Shown piece after piece: positions 42,406 to 54,273 of a stretch of DNA of 64,000 nucleotides (the first letter of the stretch is position 1; each line of letters starts with the position of its first letter). This DNA comes from Hygrocybe punicea (taxonomy: Eukaryota; Basidiomycota; Agaricomycetes; Agaricales; Hygrophoraceae). A program made the translations under genes and the position numbers. Location: NCBI GenBank assembly GCA_963556145.1, contig OY744463.1, positions 1,240,001-1,304,000 of the forward strand, read 5' to 3'. Below the pieces are notes generated by a model that saw only the letters and a program-made list of their open reading frames with translations, was not told where the DNA came from and ran no database searches.

Positions 42406-42578
42406 TAGGATACATACTATTACTCGCAAATCATGCACTATTTGTTGCCATCTTACGACCGTGTACACTTATGCTTGCACAAAAACTTAAGTGCTTGATT
42501 AGAATCCCGGTAACCTTTATAATAAATAGTGTGTTATTGTGATACATTAAAAAAGTAAAAAGATAGGCTCGCAGACTC

Positions 42579-43169
42579 CTACAACCTGACTTCCGGAAAA
42601 TTGCCCGCATTTTCCATGTTCTCTGACCCAGTTTGACCCTTATGCCTCGCTCTTTCTTCGGCGTCGCGAGCCTGGTCGGCTTGGCTCCGTTTGAGTAAGC
42701 ATAACCTTTCTGCGGGCCCCAGCTGCATTATGGGAGCGAGATGGGGTGGGAAAAGGGGAGATGTTGTTGAATCCCGGCGCTGCATCCTGGCGCAAGCCAG
42801 GGATATGTTATGATGTTGCTGTATCTTGCCCTCGGTAAGATACTCCAACTCCTTGTTGATGAGCTGGCATTCCTTCTTGATCACGGCGTACCTCTGCCGC
42901 AAAAACACATCCTCAGCTTCAAGTAACTTGCCCAACATTTCATTGTACTCGACAACGGATTGCCAAAACTCCATGGATCGTGTAGTATAGTGGGAATTGA
43001 CTAGATACTAGGGCGGGAATGTTAGATTCCGAGTCTCAGAGGATGATGGTGGATAGTGCGTTACGATAGAGAAATCCATGAACTCCTGGTGAGGATTCAT
43101 GTTCGTGTTGGATTCCTTTGACTCGGAGGACATCGGAGTATCCATAGGCATCATGATAGGAGTATCCAT
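42579..43169 (-). CDS. Small coiled-coil protein, 177 aa, two exons
   Basis: Exon 1 43169-43065 (MDTPIMMPMDTPMSSESKES), intron 43064-43008 (GTAACG, branch-like CTAAC, ends TAG), exon 2 43007-42579. The second exon has MEFWQSVVEYNEMLGKLLEA and RYAVIKKECQLINKELEYL, a likely helical coil, and an acidic/basic tail. No known domain. It is divergently arranged with the REB1-like gene (254 bp between starts) and convergent with the Spt5-like gene. Confidence 0.6.
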
Positions 43170-43422
43170 TGTTCCCGGTTCGGGCTGACAGTTTTAAACT
43201 GCCCTCAAGACGGGCTCCATAAAGCTGGCCAACAAGGGTCACAGCCACATTTGTCTCTTTTCTTCCGAAGTCGATAATACTGTAGTAGATAGCCTTGGTC
43301 TTTTGAAGTGTATGCGAAGGTTGTCAGGTGTTCTCAAATACATTTTGCAAAAAAAGAAGTGAGAGTCAGTACTGATGAAATTGCTACTCACAAATCCTTC
43401 AAAGTTCGCTTTCAAGTTCGCT

Positions 43423-45099
43423 ATGCACTCGGAAATGTCATCCCTGGGGAAACATCGTCGAGAAGAAGACACGGAGCAGGTGAGCCGTTGGCTCGGCGTT
43501 ATTTGCTCCCACCTTGACTCGGTTACTTGATCGATTCAGCGGCCGGCAAAGGGGTCAAGATTGGCCCGGGAAGGCCAAGGGGCTCTGGCCAATCGATTAT
43601 CCGACTCCAGTGCTAAATCCGAGTCGGCCGTGTTCATTAACGCAGTCGTTACCGCTGCTGCAGAAATTAGAGATACGATGGACAGTGAAGTTGTGAATAC
43701 TCTGGGCGATGGTAAGGGCGCAAGTTAGCTGTCTGCTGTATTCCTAATCTGCTATGCTAGATTCCGGGTCTGAGACGACCGGAAGTCATGAGCAATCGGC
43801 GCTGGATTCTACTTTGGCCATCGGAAAGCAGAATACCCCAGAAAATGCGGAAATGTTGGCGACAAAATGGTTATCTACTCGACAGTTGGCAGATTTGGCA
43901 CAAAATGAGGGTTTGGTGTACAAACAAGGGAAGTTCTCGGCGGAAGAGGATAGCTTGATGCGTGAAGCGATCACTTCATACCAGGAGGTGGCCCGGGTTC
44001 GACCACCTTCGACGTCTTGTCACATTGATTAGTTCGTATCACAGCTGAACAACATCAACTCCGAACAGTTGGCAGAACTGATCTTCACCACATCTAAAAC
44101 GACACGTAATAATATGTTTTGGTCTAAGATAGGTACGTTGACAACGAGCTATTTAATCCTTGGGGCGTTATTTACTGGATGTGTAGCCTCTGCCCTCCCT
44201 TTGCGTCCGTTAGGCGCTGTTTATCATCACGTTCACAGAGCGTATCAACCTTGGGGTAAGCAGGGTTCATGGACTAAATCTGAGGATAACGATTTGATCC
44301 GGCAAGATCCTTTGATACCAACGTATCCTAGAATATACTGACCACTATTGCAGATATGTTACGCAACACGGCGAAAAATGGACCGTTGTCAGCACCATGG
44401 TTGGCAGGTCCGAGACAGACTGCCGAGACCGCTACAGGAATCATCTCAAACATCGCGCCACGCGAATAAGTGGTAAGTGACTGCAGTCGTAATCTATCAG
44501 ACATGCATTAGAACGTTGCCAGGCCGGTGGACAAAGGTAGAAGAAGAAGACCTGACTAAAATCGTGTTGGAGATTAGCGCCAACCAGGACTCTAAGTTCA
44601 CTATACCTTGGGGTGATGTCAGTGAACGCATGGGATACAAGCGTAGCAGACAGCAATGCAGCACCAAATGGTTGTGGAACTACCCCTGTTCAACTTCCAT
44701 TCTGATTTTAGGGTACATTTTTAGGACGGAACTACGAACAACAATGCAGCGTCAGGGCCAAAAACCTAAGTGGAGTCAACAGGATACATACACCCTTTTA
44801 AATGGGTATACGCATCCTGCCTATTGATGTATTAGTTCTGACTCAGACCCTTGACAGAATTCACGAGATGGTCTCAAATAATAACAATATTGTCTGGGGT
44901 GAAATAGCAAAGTTGTTCCAACATTTGTGGAGTATACAAGCGCTTCGGCAAAGATGGGTGGTTCTGAAATCGGGTCTTGATGGATCTGAGCGGATGACAA
45001 ATAAAGGTTGGTTGCTCGTCACGACTAGGACAAGTTTAACGAGTGCCTTTACCAGAAGTCGTAGACATACTTCGAACCCGTCAGGTGGAATCAAGATGA
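43423..45099 (+). CDS. REB1/TTF1-like Myb-SANT DNA-binding protein
   Basis: Start 43423 (MHSEMSSLGKHRREEDTEQ); exons 43423-43479, 43540-43711, 43761 onward; stop TGA at 45097-45099. Joined exons give GLVYKQGKFSAEEDSLMREA; LAELIFTTSK; GKQGSWTKSEDNDLIR-YVTQHGEKWTVVS; GRSETDCRDRYRNHLKHR; GRWTKVEEEDLTKIVLEI; IPWGDVSERMGYKRSRQQ-CSTKW; and WSQQDTYTLLN...WGEIAKLF. These are three to four tryptophan-bearing Myb repeats in the order seen in REB1/TTF-I rDNA terminator proteins. One intron (44302-44353) uses a GCAAGA donor. Whether it binds rDNA terminators or another target cannot be told. Confidence 0.75.
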
Positions 45100-45232
45100 T
45101 ATCAGTGCAGACATTTACGTGCAGGCGTTTACATGGCGTTAGGATAATGAATGCATTATGTAACTATATACCAACTCGATTGTTAGTCATCACCACCTAG
45201 ATGCAAAATCAAGCAATGTTGAACAACGAATT

Positions 45233-45748
45233 CTACAACTTACGAGGCGCAGGTGATGACGACGTCCATGTAGGCTGATTTTTCGGGTACTCCGCATAAT
45301 ATTCGGCAAGCATATCCTCTGGAATATACTGCTGAGCAATCTCGTTGATGTAACGTTCCCTCTTCAGTTCGGCCGCGTATTGCATGTTCTTCAATGTCAA
45401 CTCGGAAATGCTGCAGCGTGCGGTCAACAGTTCTTCTTCTGCCCTCAAAAGACGGTCTCGCAACCGGATCATGGCGTCACGATCTGTACTGTGGTATGAG
45501 ACACACTAAAGGTGAGAAAACATTTGCTTGCCGATGTTGTCAGAATCTAGCGAATCATTCTCGTCCTCCAGGTCTTCCTCCTCCAATAAACGGTACGTCC
45601 GTTTGCCCCTAGTACTTCTAGATGTTTTAACTTAGCTTCAGAGTCAAGTTAGTTGGATTATTTTTTCATACCGGATAATGACTTCGACCTCATCAATGGC
45701 CCGGGGGTGCTTCCTTGATTGGCTACCTTTTCGCTGACGAGTGGACAT
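45233..45748 (-). CDS. Small coiled-coil protein, three exons
   Basis: Start 45748 (MSTRQRKGSQSRKHPRAIDE), a GTATGA intron, a middle exon with YRLLEEEDLEDENDSLDSDN, a GC-AG intron 45531-45484, then DRDAMIRLRDRLLRAEEELL and ELKRERYINEIAQQYIPEDM to the stop at 45233. A single heptad-rich coil; family unknown. It is convergent with the REB1-like gene and divergent from the DUF6698 gene. Confidence 0.55.
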
Positions 45749-46112
45749 GATTGACAGTGATGTAGTTTTCTTCGAATATCTGGTTTGGCCGCAGAAATTG
45801 ATTATAAACTCAGTTATTAATCACGTTGCCAGCCCGGTCAAAATGTTGTGTCATTTTCTCGCGCTAGTTCTGCAACCGCAGCCCATTATAATATGCCGGC
45901 TAACAAAAACGGTCGGTTCGTTCTACTTCTACTGGCCGGTATCCTAATTATGATCTATTTGGGGACCGGTCAATCGACAGTTATTGCAGATGATACCCAT
46001 TTACAAGCCGTATGCATACACAATTCATACCCAGTCTATCTCCGCCACCAGTCTTCATATAAAATCATACCAGACAAACCATTCTCCTTTATCGTCTTGA
46101 CCTTAACGTCCA
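45749..46112. promoter_or_regulatory. Divergent intergenic region, 364 bp
   Basis: Separates the starts of the small coiled-coil gene (minus) and the DUF6698 gene (plus). AT-rich with no clear TATA box or coding potential; presumed to hold both promoters. Confidence 0.35.
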
Positions 46113-47571
46113 ATGTCTGAACCCGCACAGTCCGACCCTGCACTATCCACTGGTCGACGGACGCGCGACGATGCGTTGCAGCTTGGCTCTAGGAAACGAC
46201 CGTGATTCCCCTTCTCTTCAGGTACTCCTCAAATTGCTAACTTCAATGAGTAGGACCATTACCGACCCCCTTGTGCACCACGGACGCCATTTCGGTCGAG
46301 TCGTCCACACTTTCTGCAACGTGAATGTTCTTATTACAAACGGCTTGACTCGCATGGGTGAATCGGAGCCTGTGGACATCGAGTCTTTAACGCAGAAGTA
46401 AGCACATATTATTATCACGTTGTAACCCCATGGTGCAATTTTGGGTCTTCTGCAGGGAACGTCGCGAACATCGAGTGTTCGAGGATCTGCTCAGGGTGTG
46501 TCCTGATCTTGAGAAACGACTTCTGGAATCCTCCGAAGAAGAGATCGAGCTCTTGTCTGGCCTAGTGAGTCGTTCAATGTATTTTTACTTCTTCCTTGTA
46601 CATCTCTTCATTCAGCTAGGAAAAGGCGTCAGCGGGGCCCGTGCCGATGACACAAAAGGCATGAAGTCCGCCATCATTGACTGGATTACGCTTCCCGGGC
46701 CGACTCTTGAACCTCCTCTCAGTCGTAAGATAAAGACAACACGTGGATTTCATCATGAGAAGACCGGTGCGCTCCTTTGTCCTGCAGGAGTAGATTGGTC
46801 TTTGCCCCAGTACGTCATGTTTTCCTTCCTTTTATTATAAATTAAAAGAAATCCCTACATCTTGTACAGTATTAAAGAGAAGCTTCGTAGCGGCGAGATG
46901 CACGTCCGTGGTGATCAGTGGCCCATCTTCCTTTACGCAGACCTCGCCTATGATCCAGAGGACCCTTGGAACGGTTTAATGAGAAGTCAGCTTTTAGTCA
47001 CGGTTCGTAATATCTCATGAAATCCCTTCGTCCTATTTGAAGATACATAGGGATTCAAACACGTCTTCACGTCGCCGAGCTCGGTCGATGACGAGGAACC
47101 GAAAGCGACGCGGTCGGGAAATGCCCGAATTCATGGTATGACGTGTGTGACGAAAGCATCCTTGGTTTACATCGCTACTCAGGTTCGTACTGCTGTCAGA
47201 TGTTAGAAACGATTACTTCTCATAATTATTCAGGTCCGCTTTGCTCTAAGTTCCACAAGCACTTTCTCTCGCACCGATACGGTCACGGATTCCGAGACAT
47301 TCTACAACAGTCTCTTAGATCTCCTTGAGGATGTCGAGGAGAAGGAAGAAGTCGAGGAACTCCTCACCTGGTGGAACCGGTAAGTCATTCACCGTTTGTA
47401 AATGATGCTTCTCACTGTTAATCTTTATGTAGCAAAATCTTCCCACATTCATTCTCGGAAGCTAGAGTACCAGTTGAGGGTAGTGCTTTGTGTCGCATCA
47501 AGGAGAAGAGGCGCGCTTACAAGGAAAACCTGGCTTCGGCGTATGAAGCTGGTGAACCCCAGGCATATTAG
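46113..47571 (+). CDS. DUF6698-family protein, multi-exon
   Basis: ATG 46113 (MSEPAQSDPALSTGRRTRDD), first intron with a GCTAAC branch site joining KRP to RTITDPLVHHG; stop TAG 47569-47571. Conserved blocks: HTFCNVNVLITNGLTR; KERREHRVFEDLLRVCPDL; ARADDTKGMKSAIIDWI; PPLSRKIKTTRGFHHEKTGA; LLCPAGVDWSLP; GDQWPIFLYADLAYDPEDPW; FKHVFTSPSSVDDEEPKATR then SGNARIHGM; VRFALSSTSTFSRTDTVTDS; EELLTWWNRKIFP. This matches the Agaricomycete-restricted DUF6698 family, function unknown, often multicopy. All introns have normal lengths and joins keep the frame, so it is probably intact. Confidence 0.8.
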
Positions 47572-47647
47572 CTCTACGTGTCATTCGCTTTCTCGTTAAT
47601 ATATTATATTTCCTCGGTCCCGCTTCCATTTTGCTTGGCATTATCAG

Positions 47648-48033
47648 ACTGTTACGCCGGCAACAACCATGACGATTATGATGCGTCTAACAAAATCCAT
47701 CACTAAGACCATCTGCTATCATCTTATCAATGCTTGTCGCTTGCTGATCTTTGAGCCTAGTTTGGAAATTGTGATGAAGCTGCTGCTTGTGTGTCATGGT
47801 TGACAGAATCAGCACCCTTGCAGCATCCACAGATTTATGGCTACACTGCTGCGCCGGCACTCATTATGACAAATATGACAAATGTCATCTTTGAGGATCA
47901 CCCTGCTATAATCTTATCAACGGCCATCATCTGCTGATCTTTGAGCCTCGTATTGAAATTATGATATAGCTGCTGCTTTCATGTCATGATTGACAGATTG
48001 AGTATTGTTGCGGCACACATAGATTCATGGCTA
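47648..48033. repeat. Imperfect tandem repeat, two ~190-bp units
   Basis: Unit 1 about 47648-47840, unit 2 about 47843-48033. Shared landmarks: CTTGCTGATCTTTGAGCCT / CTGCTGATCTTTGAGCCT (191 bp apart), GCTGCTGCTT, GTCATG-TTGACAGA, and CACAGATTTATGGCTAC / CATAGATTCATGGCTAC. No coding potential; decayed satellite or old duplication. Confidence 0.65.
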
Positions 48034-48463
48034 CTGCTGAACCGTTGTATATCATGCTGAGATTGTTTCAGCTGGGAAGTCAAGATGATACAGGTTCAAC
48101 ACTTGTAGCATTAAGGTGGTCATGACACTAGGGCTGCATTTCTGATATATCTGATGTTATTGATCTTCGCAGCCATGAATTATCTTGGATTGGGGGGAAA
48201 GACATTGTTGGTGACCAATGTTACATTTATATCAATATGCTTGATGTGATATATTTTCATCTAGGTAACCATAAATTATCTGGGTTGACCTTGTTGTTAT
48301 CATTGTGGCACTGGATGTTACTTATGATTTATCTGATCAGGTCTTATAAGACTTTCTCATATGGTTTTCAATTTCCTGATGGCCGAGTTTCTGTGTTTGG
48401 TGTTATTTGGGTTTTTCTCCATCCAGTTCCGTGACCATCACGGTTCAGACGATAAAGCCGACA
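48034..48463. other. Non-coding spacer upstream of NOP10
   Basis: AT-rich. Weak internal echoes such as CATGAATTATCTTGG and CATAAATTATCTGGG suggest further decayed duplication. No gene seen; the last ~150 bp presumably hold the NOP10 promoter. Confidence 0.35.
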
Positions 48464-48782
48464 ATGCACCTCATGTACACACTCGACGAAGCTGGCAACA
48501 GGATTTATACGCTCAAAGTCAGCCCTTGGCTCATTTTCTACTTGTTTCTCGAAAATTCTGAGATTTTTTTCCTATCAGAAGGTCACAGAATCTGGAAGGA
48601 TCACCAAGTCTGCACACCCAGGTGCGACCCCGAGTGCCACTTATTGCTCTTGTTGACGAAATTTATCTGTATGGATTCACACAGCACGCTTTTCGCCCGA
48701 CGACAAGTTCTCGCGACACCGGGTAACGATTAAGAAACGATACGGAGTGTTGTTGACGCAGCTGCCTTGTAAACCAATGTGA
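48464..48782 (+). CDS. NOP10: H/ACA snoRNP subunit NOP10, 64 aa in three exons
   Basis: Exons 48464-48517, 48579-48621 and 48685-48782 (GT-AG introns of 60 and 63 bp) sum to 195 nt, i.e. 64 residues plus stop. The product begins [18 protein letters not shown], continues [14 protein letters not shown] and [20 protein letters not shown], and ends QLPCKPM. Length and the [23 protein letters not shown] core are those of eukaryotic NOP10, which with dyskerin/Cbf5, Nhp2 and Gar1 forms the pseudouridylating H/ACA core in the nucleolus. The exons are too short to stand out as open frames, so the gene is easily missed. No defects. Confidence 0.95.
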
Positions 48783-49302
48783 TTTCTCGATGGGGATTGG
48801 GTAAACGAGGAGCCACCACCGAGGATCTCGCGAGGCCTGCATTGTTGAATGGGGGTGGTTATGTCGTGTTGCGCTGAAAAATAGTATGAAATTGGCAAAG
48901 AACCAGCTTTGTGCGAATCACCCCGATATGCCGACGGGGCGCGGACGTCCATCGACGGATTTGTATTTTGGTTGCTGGAACAACTCTGCGGCTAACAGAG
49001 TTGTTGTCAAGCTGCCGGTAAAAAAACTGCCCCGATTTCCCACTGCCAACGAGCATGAACTTGTGAAAAATATTGTTAGAGTAAATGTAAATAAAACTGT
49101 AGTTTTTTGCGCTGCCGGCCCGGACCGTCACCGTGTCATCGCTTTCAACTGTCGGACAGCCAAAACCCACCCAAATTGGGCCAGCGCAGGGTTTGGCTTC
49201 GTCCTCGTTGGAGCACCCCCACTTTCATACCCTCTTTTTTTGCCCACCCCCGCACGTCTGTCTCTAGACGGTGCCCTACCAACTCTCACCAACTTCATCT
49301 TC

Positions 49303-52300
49303 ATGGACCATCGTGACCAACGACCCCCTCGGGCAGCCCGTCCAGGCCAGCACTCTCCACAATCCCCAACACCACCTTATCCAGGGCGCCAGTCGTTACA
49401 CTCCCGACCGCATTCCCAGTACCAGCAGCCCAACGAAGGCTCAAGAGGTGTGTCGTTTCAAGATGCCGAACGTGGTGACCGTCGTTCCAAGACCCTCGAC
49501 CCTACCCGTCAACGAACAATGCCATCTGCTTATCTCAACACACCACTGGCAGATTCAGATCCAAACGACTTCGCAGATCCGACCAGGGTTTCGAGAAAGA
49601 AAAGCCTTGTCAGACCGGATCGCGAAAAAATTGAACCTGGTCATCGGCAGTGGTACTATCGGAGCCATGTCGCTGATGGGTCAGGGAGGATGGGCGTAAG
49701 ACCTTCCAGTGCGTCCCTGTCTATTTTCTTGCTGAGGGGAGGTTGTGACTTATATCTATTCCAGCCACGGGAAATTTCCCTCAGCAGGAAACGATTCGCC
49801 GTGGGCGTTCTCTACTTGGTCGAGAAGAGGATGTCCACGAGTCCGGCCTTGCACTATTCAGGCGTGGGACAAATCACCGGCGCAAGCGTACTCAACCAAC
49901 ACAACCTCCCCCACCGACTCCTTCACCTGAGGCCAAGAAAAAGTCTGGGTGCTTTGGCGATATCGGACCCGGTCCCAAGGGTCCTTGGATGATATACTGC
50001 TTCCTCCTCACTTGTTTTGTTCCTCCCTTCTTCCTCAGATCATGTGGTACGTCTTTATCCTACGATATCAGGGCGCATCACCTCATCTCTCGAATAGGCA
50101 TCGTTAGTCCTGAACAGCAACGTGCTTGGCGTGAGAAGATGGGCTTGATCGGCATCATTATTTTGCTAATGGCCGGCGTTGGTTTCCTCACGTTCGGATT
50201 CACTGAGAGTGTCTGCGGCAAGCCACCAAAACGCTTTCACGCCGGACAGATCGGTAACAACTCTGTCATCATTCACGGATACGACTATGACTTTTCAAAA
50301 TTCAAACATCCGAGAGCAGGCGCCACCTTTAACGGCCAGACGAATCCATTGCTTGAAGGCGATTGGAATCTAGCTGGCAACGACGCGTCTTTTTTGTTCC
50401 AAAGGGTGAACCGTCACTGTCTTGGGTACATTTCCAAGGCTGCAAGTTCTAGTATCACTGGCAGTGGCAACTCCCTCGACTGGTATTTCCCATGCAACAT
50501 CTACAACCAGCACGGAACGACAGGCGTTAACCTGACTTCATACGAAACCCCAACAAATTGTCATGTTGGAGTCAATCCAGACCCCCAGCTGCTGCATTTG
50601 CGACAGGGTCAGGTCTATTACACATGGGATGATATCAACACATCCAACCGTAATCTCGCTGTTTTCGAGTCGTGAGTGGTTTCATCGAGTCATTATTGGT
50701 CTTACCCATCATTGCCAGAACGGTAATTGATCTCAGTCTGCTCCAATGGCTTAGCAAGGCCCAAGTCACTTATCCTCCCATCTTTGACAAGATGATGAAA
50801 CCAGATGGAACTTACAACCGAAAAGATATAACAATGGCCTTGCTTCGCGCGAATCAACGGTCTATCGGTCACTGTCTTCAAGACATCATCACTGTGGGTT
50901 TTATTGACACAAATAGTATCGGTTGCGTTGCTTCACAAGTCGTGCTCTATCTCTCCCTTGTCTTCATCGTTGGTGTCGTGGCCATCCGCTTCGTGATGGC
51001 CGTCATGTTCCAGTGGTTCTTTTCCTGGAAGCTCGGCAATTTCCCGCGCGAGACGTACGAGCAACGCATGCAGCGCTCAGCTGAGATCGAGAACTGGACA
51101 AATGACATCTATCGCCCTGCCCCCAGTCAATATCGCCCGAACGTGAGCAAGAACGGGTTGAGGCCTGGAAGGGAAAAGAGGAAGACGTTTTTGCCGGTCC
51201 ATTCCCGATTTACTCCATCGGAGAACATGCAAAAGGGGAATCAGAGGCCTGTAACCACGTACGGGATGGTTGGATCCGAGACGAAGAGGAACACCATGTA
51301 TGCAGCATCCTCAAAAGGAGGAAAGGCCATGCCAGATTTGTACCGCCAGTCGCGCAGCACGATGTCATTCGGTGATGCTTCACGTGCGTTCGTCGAAAGC
51401 CCTTGTCCGTTTCCTCTACATAATGTTGTCCCGCAACCACCTCTGGATTACGAACCCTTCAACTTTCCGCTGGCGCATACAATATGCCTGGTTACTGCCT
51501 ACTCTGAATCGGTCGAAGGTCTAAGGACGACGTTGGACTCACTTTCAACGACCGACTACCCGAACAGCCACAAGGTTATCTTGATCATTTCCGATGGAAT
51601 TGTCAAGGGTGCCGGGAACACCCTGACGACGCCGGAAATTTGTCTGAACATGATGAAGGACTTTGTTATCCCACCCCACGAAGTCGAGCCTCATTCGTAT
51701 GTCGCCATCGCGGACGGACACAAACGGCATAATATGGCCAAAGTTTACGCTGGGTTCTACGATTACGATGATGCTACGACGGAACGGTCCAAGCAGCAAC
51801 GTGTGCCGATCGTCCTCGTCGCCAAGTGCGGTAACGCTATCGAGACGACCGACCCCAAGCCTGGAAACCGAGGCAAGCGCGACAGTCAGATCGTGCTCAT
51901 GTCATTTTTGCAGAAGGTCATGTTCGATGAGCGCATGACGACCTTTGAGTACGAATTCTTCAATTCGCTTTGGCGGGTTACTGGCGTCAGCCCGGATCGC
52001 TATGAGCTTGTGTTGTGTGTCGATGCAGATACGAAAGTGTTCCCAGATTCCCTTACGAGGATGGTGTCGTGCATGGTCCACGACGAAGAGATTATGGGAC
52101 TATGTGGTGAAACGAAGATTGCTAACAAGGCTGAGACTTTTGTTACCATGATGCAAGGTGCGCAAAATTCCCTCTCATCAGGTGCTCCTTGGACTCTAAT
52201 TCTCGGCATTTTAGTGTTCGAATATTACATCTCCCACCATATGACGAAGGCCTTTGAGTCAATGTTCGGCGGTGTCACTTGTTTACCTGGTTGTTTCAGC

Positions 52301-53931
52301 ATGTACCGTATCAAGGCGCCGAAAGGAGAGTCCGGCTTCTGGGTGCCTATTCTCGCCAACCCCGACATCGTGGAGCACTATTCTGAGAACGTCGTCGATA
52401 CTTTGCACAAGAAGAATCTGCTGCTTTTGGGAGAAGATCGTTACCTTACAACGCTGATGCTGAAGACGTTCCCGAAACGCAAGAACATGTTCTGTCCGCA
52501 AGCAGTTTGCAAGACTGTCGTGCCAGACACGTTCCGAGTGCTGTTGTCCCAACGTCGACGGTGGATCAATTCGACTATCCATAATCTCGCTGAACTTCTA
52601 CTGGTCCGTGACTTGTGTGGCACATTCTGCTTCTCGATGCAATTCGTCGTGGGTATGGAGCTTGCTGGAACGCTGGTTCTGCCAGCTGCAATATGTTTCA
52701 CTCTTTATCTCGTCATTAGATCCATCATCCCTGGACACACGAGTACAACTATTCCTCTCATCCTTCTCGGCATTGTCCTCGGTCTGCCAGGCTTGCTCAT
52801 TGTCGTGACCTCTCGCAAAGTGGAATATGTCGGATGGATGCTGGTCTACCTGATATCATTGCCCATATGGAACGGCCTTTTACCTGCGTATGCATTTTGG
52901 CATTTTGATGACTTTTCATGGGGCCAGACGAGACGGGTCGCGGGTGATAAAGCAGGTAATGAGGGCGACAAGGAAGGAGAATTCGACTCGTCACATATTG
53001 TGATGAAGCGCTGGGCCGAGTTTGAACGTGATCGGCGGTGGAAGACCGGCACACAATCGAGGGATTCGACCTATTATGAGAAGAGGTACTATTCCTTTCA
53101 TTTCGAGTGGCGATAATCTGATGTTTTTTTACTGATGATAGGACTGACAGCAACCGTTATTCCATTGCTTCGAATTCGGATTATACTCCTAATGCAGGCA
53201 CACTCGATACCAACACTTTAGAATCTGCCAATTTCAGTGGTGCCCAACGTCCGCGTTATGACAGTAACGCGGTTTTGATGCTACCGGCGCCTTTGGCTGC
53301 TGCCCCGCAGGCTATGCTCAACCGCATGACTTTGTCTGGCTCGACTATTATTGGTATCCCGCGCACTAGCGGCGAAGAGGCATATGTATCAGAAGTGGGA
53401 TCTGCTTCTCGAACCAATCTGATTCCTACGCCTTATTCGGGAGAGCAGTACAGCGACTCGCACGATTCAACCGCGACACTGTCACCTAGTACGACGAGAT
53501 CGCCTGTGTCATATGAATCACACTCTCCACATACGTCTGGCGCCAACTTTGCCAGCATGCGCAACCCCCCACCACCAATCGTATACCTTGCTGACGCATA
53601 TAATCACTACCGCAATTCGGTGTCATCCCCAATCAGCAACGAAGATCAGATAGGATTCCCTCCCTCCTCAGCCGAGCCGGAGGAGAATTATTACGCTGGG
53701 GGACAAGGCGCAAGAGGAGCGCGTGGGGTCCGTTTGACTGATGGTGGACCTGTACCGGGACCGGAAGGCGTGCGTCGAGTGTCGAGGCCGTCGAGTAGGC
53801 GACCCACATCACAACTTCCCCCGCAGAATCGTTATTCGCGCCCCGAATCTATGTACACGCTTCCCCCAGGCGCACTTCCTCCAGGCGCCGCTGCTCCACA
53901 GGCTGCTTATGCCCCCCTGAACAACAACTGA
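49303..53931 (+). CDS. Chitin synthase, class IV (Chs3-type), 1453 aa
   Basis: Exons 49303-49708, 49765-50046, 50098-50671, 50719-52157, 52215-53085, 53142-53931 sum to 4362 nt, in frame throughout. It polymerises UDP-GlcNAc into chitin at the plasma membrane. The N-terminal ~190 residues are disordered (Pro/Arg/Ser), followed by two membrane helices ([33 protein letters not shown]), a luminal-type region, and a further helix before the GT2 domain. Catalytic motifs: [14 protein letters not shown] and QRRRW ([14 protein letters not shown]), then a helix cluster and [20 protein letters not shown]. The tail is long, Pro/Ser-rich and disordered. Order and [16 protein letters not shown] ... [14 protein letters not shown] match ScChs3/class IV. 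The 57-nt intron 52158-52214 is in frame and stop-free. Confidence 0.95.
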
Positions 53932-54273
53932 CGACATCTTTGTTTCTTTGCATGGACATTGCAGAACAGAACAGTTTTTCAGAGGGCTGCTCGTTCTTTT
54001 CCATCTACAAGATTTCATATATAAAACGATTCATTCCTTGGAGCAGCAGTAGTAGTAAAAAAACGGACTCTTCAATATTGCATTCGTCTCACTCAGCCCC
54101 CGTTTCTTAACCTAGCCCGTTTATAATTTATAATGCAAAATGTATAACTTGAACATTTTTCAAAAACCTCTTGTTTGTTCCAGCCAAACAGTGCCCCACA
54201 GCTGCAGGCACGAGGTTGTGTGGCCAGTGGAGTCGAAGTTAGCGCTATCAGCTTCAATTCCAAATCCTCCAAT
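53932..54273. promoter_or_regulatory. Intergenic: chitin synthase 3' end and WHI2-like promoter
   Basis: 342 bp without a supported gene. An open frame extends upstream of ATG 54274 with no ATG. CATATATAAAACG at about 54016 could be a TATA-like element but is 250 bp from the start. Confidence 0.35.

Noticed and set aside
48886..49302. Upstream extension of the chitin synthase first frame
   Set aside because: Open by chance; lacks conserved sequence, and the family's proline-rich N-terminus begins at the ATG at 49303.
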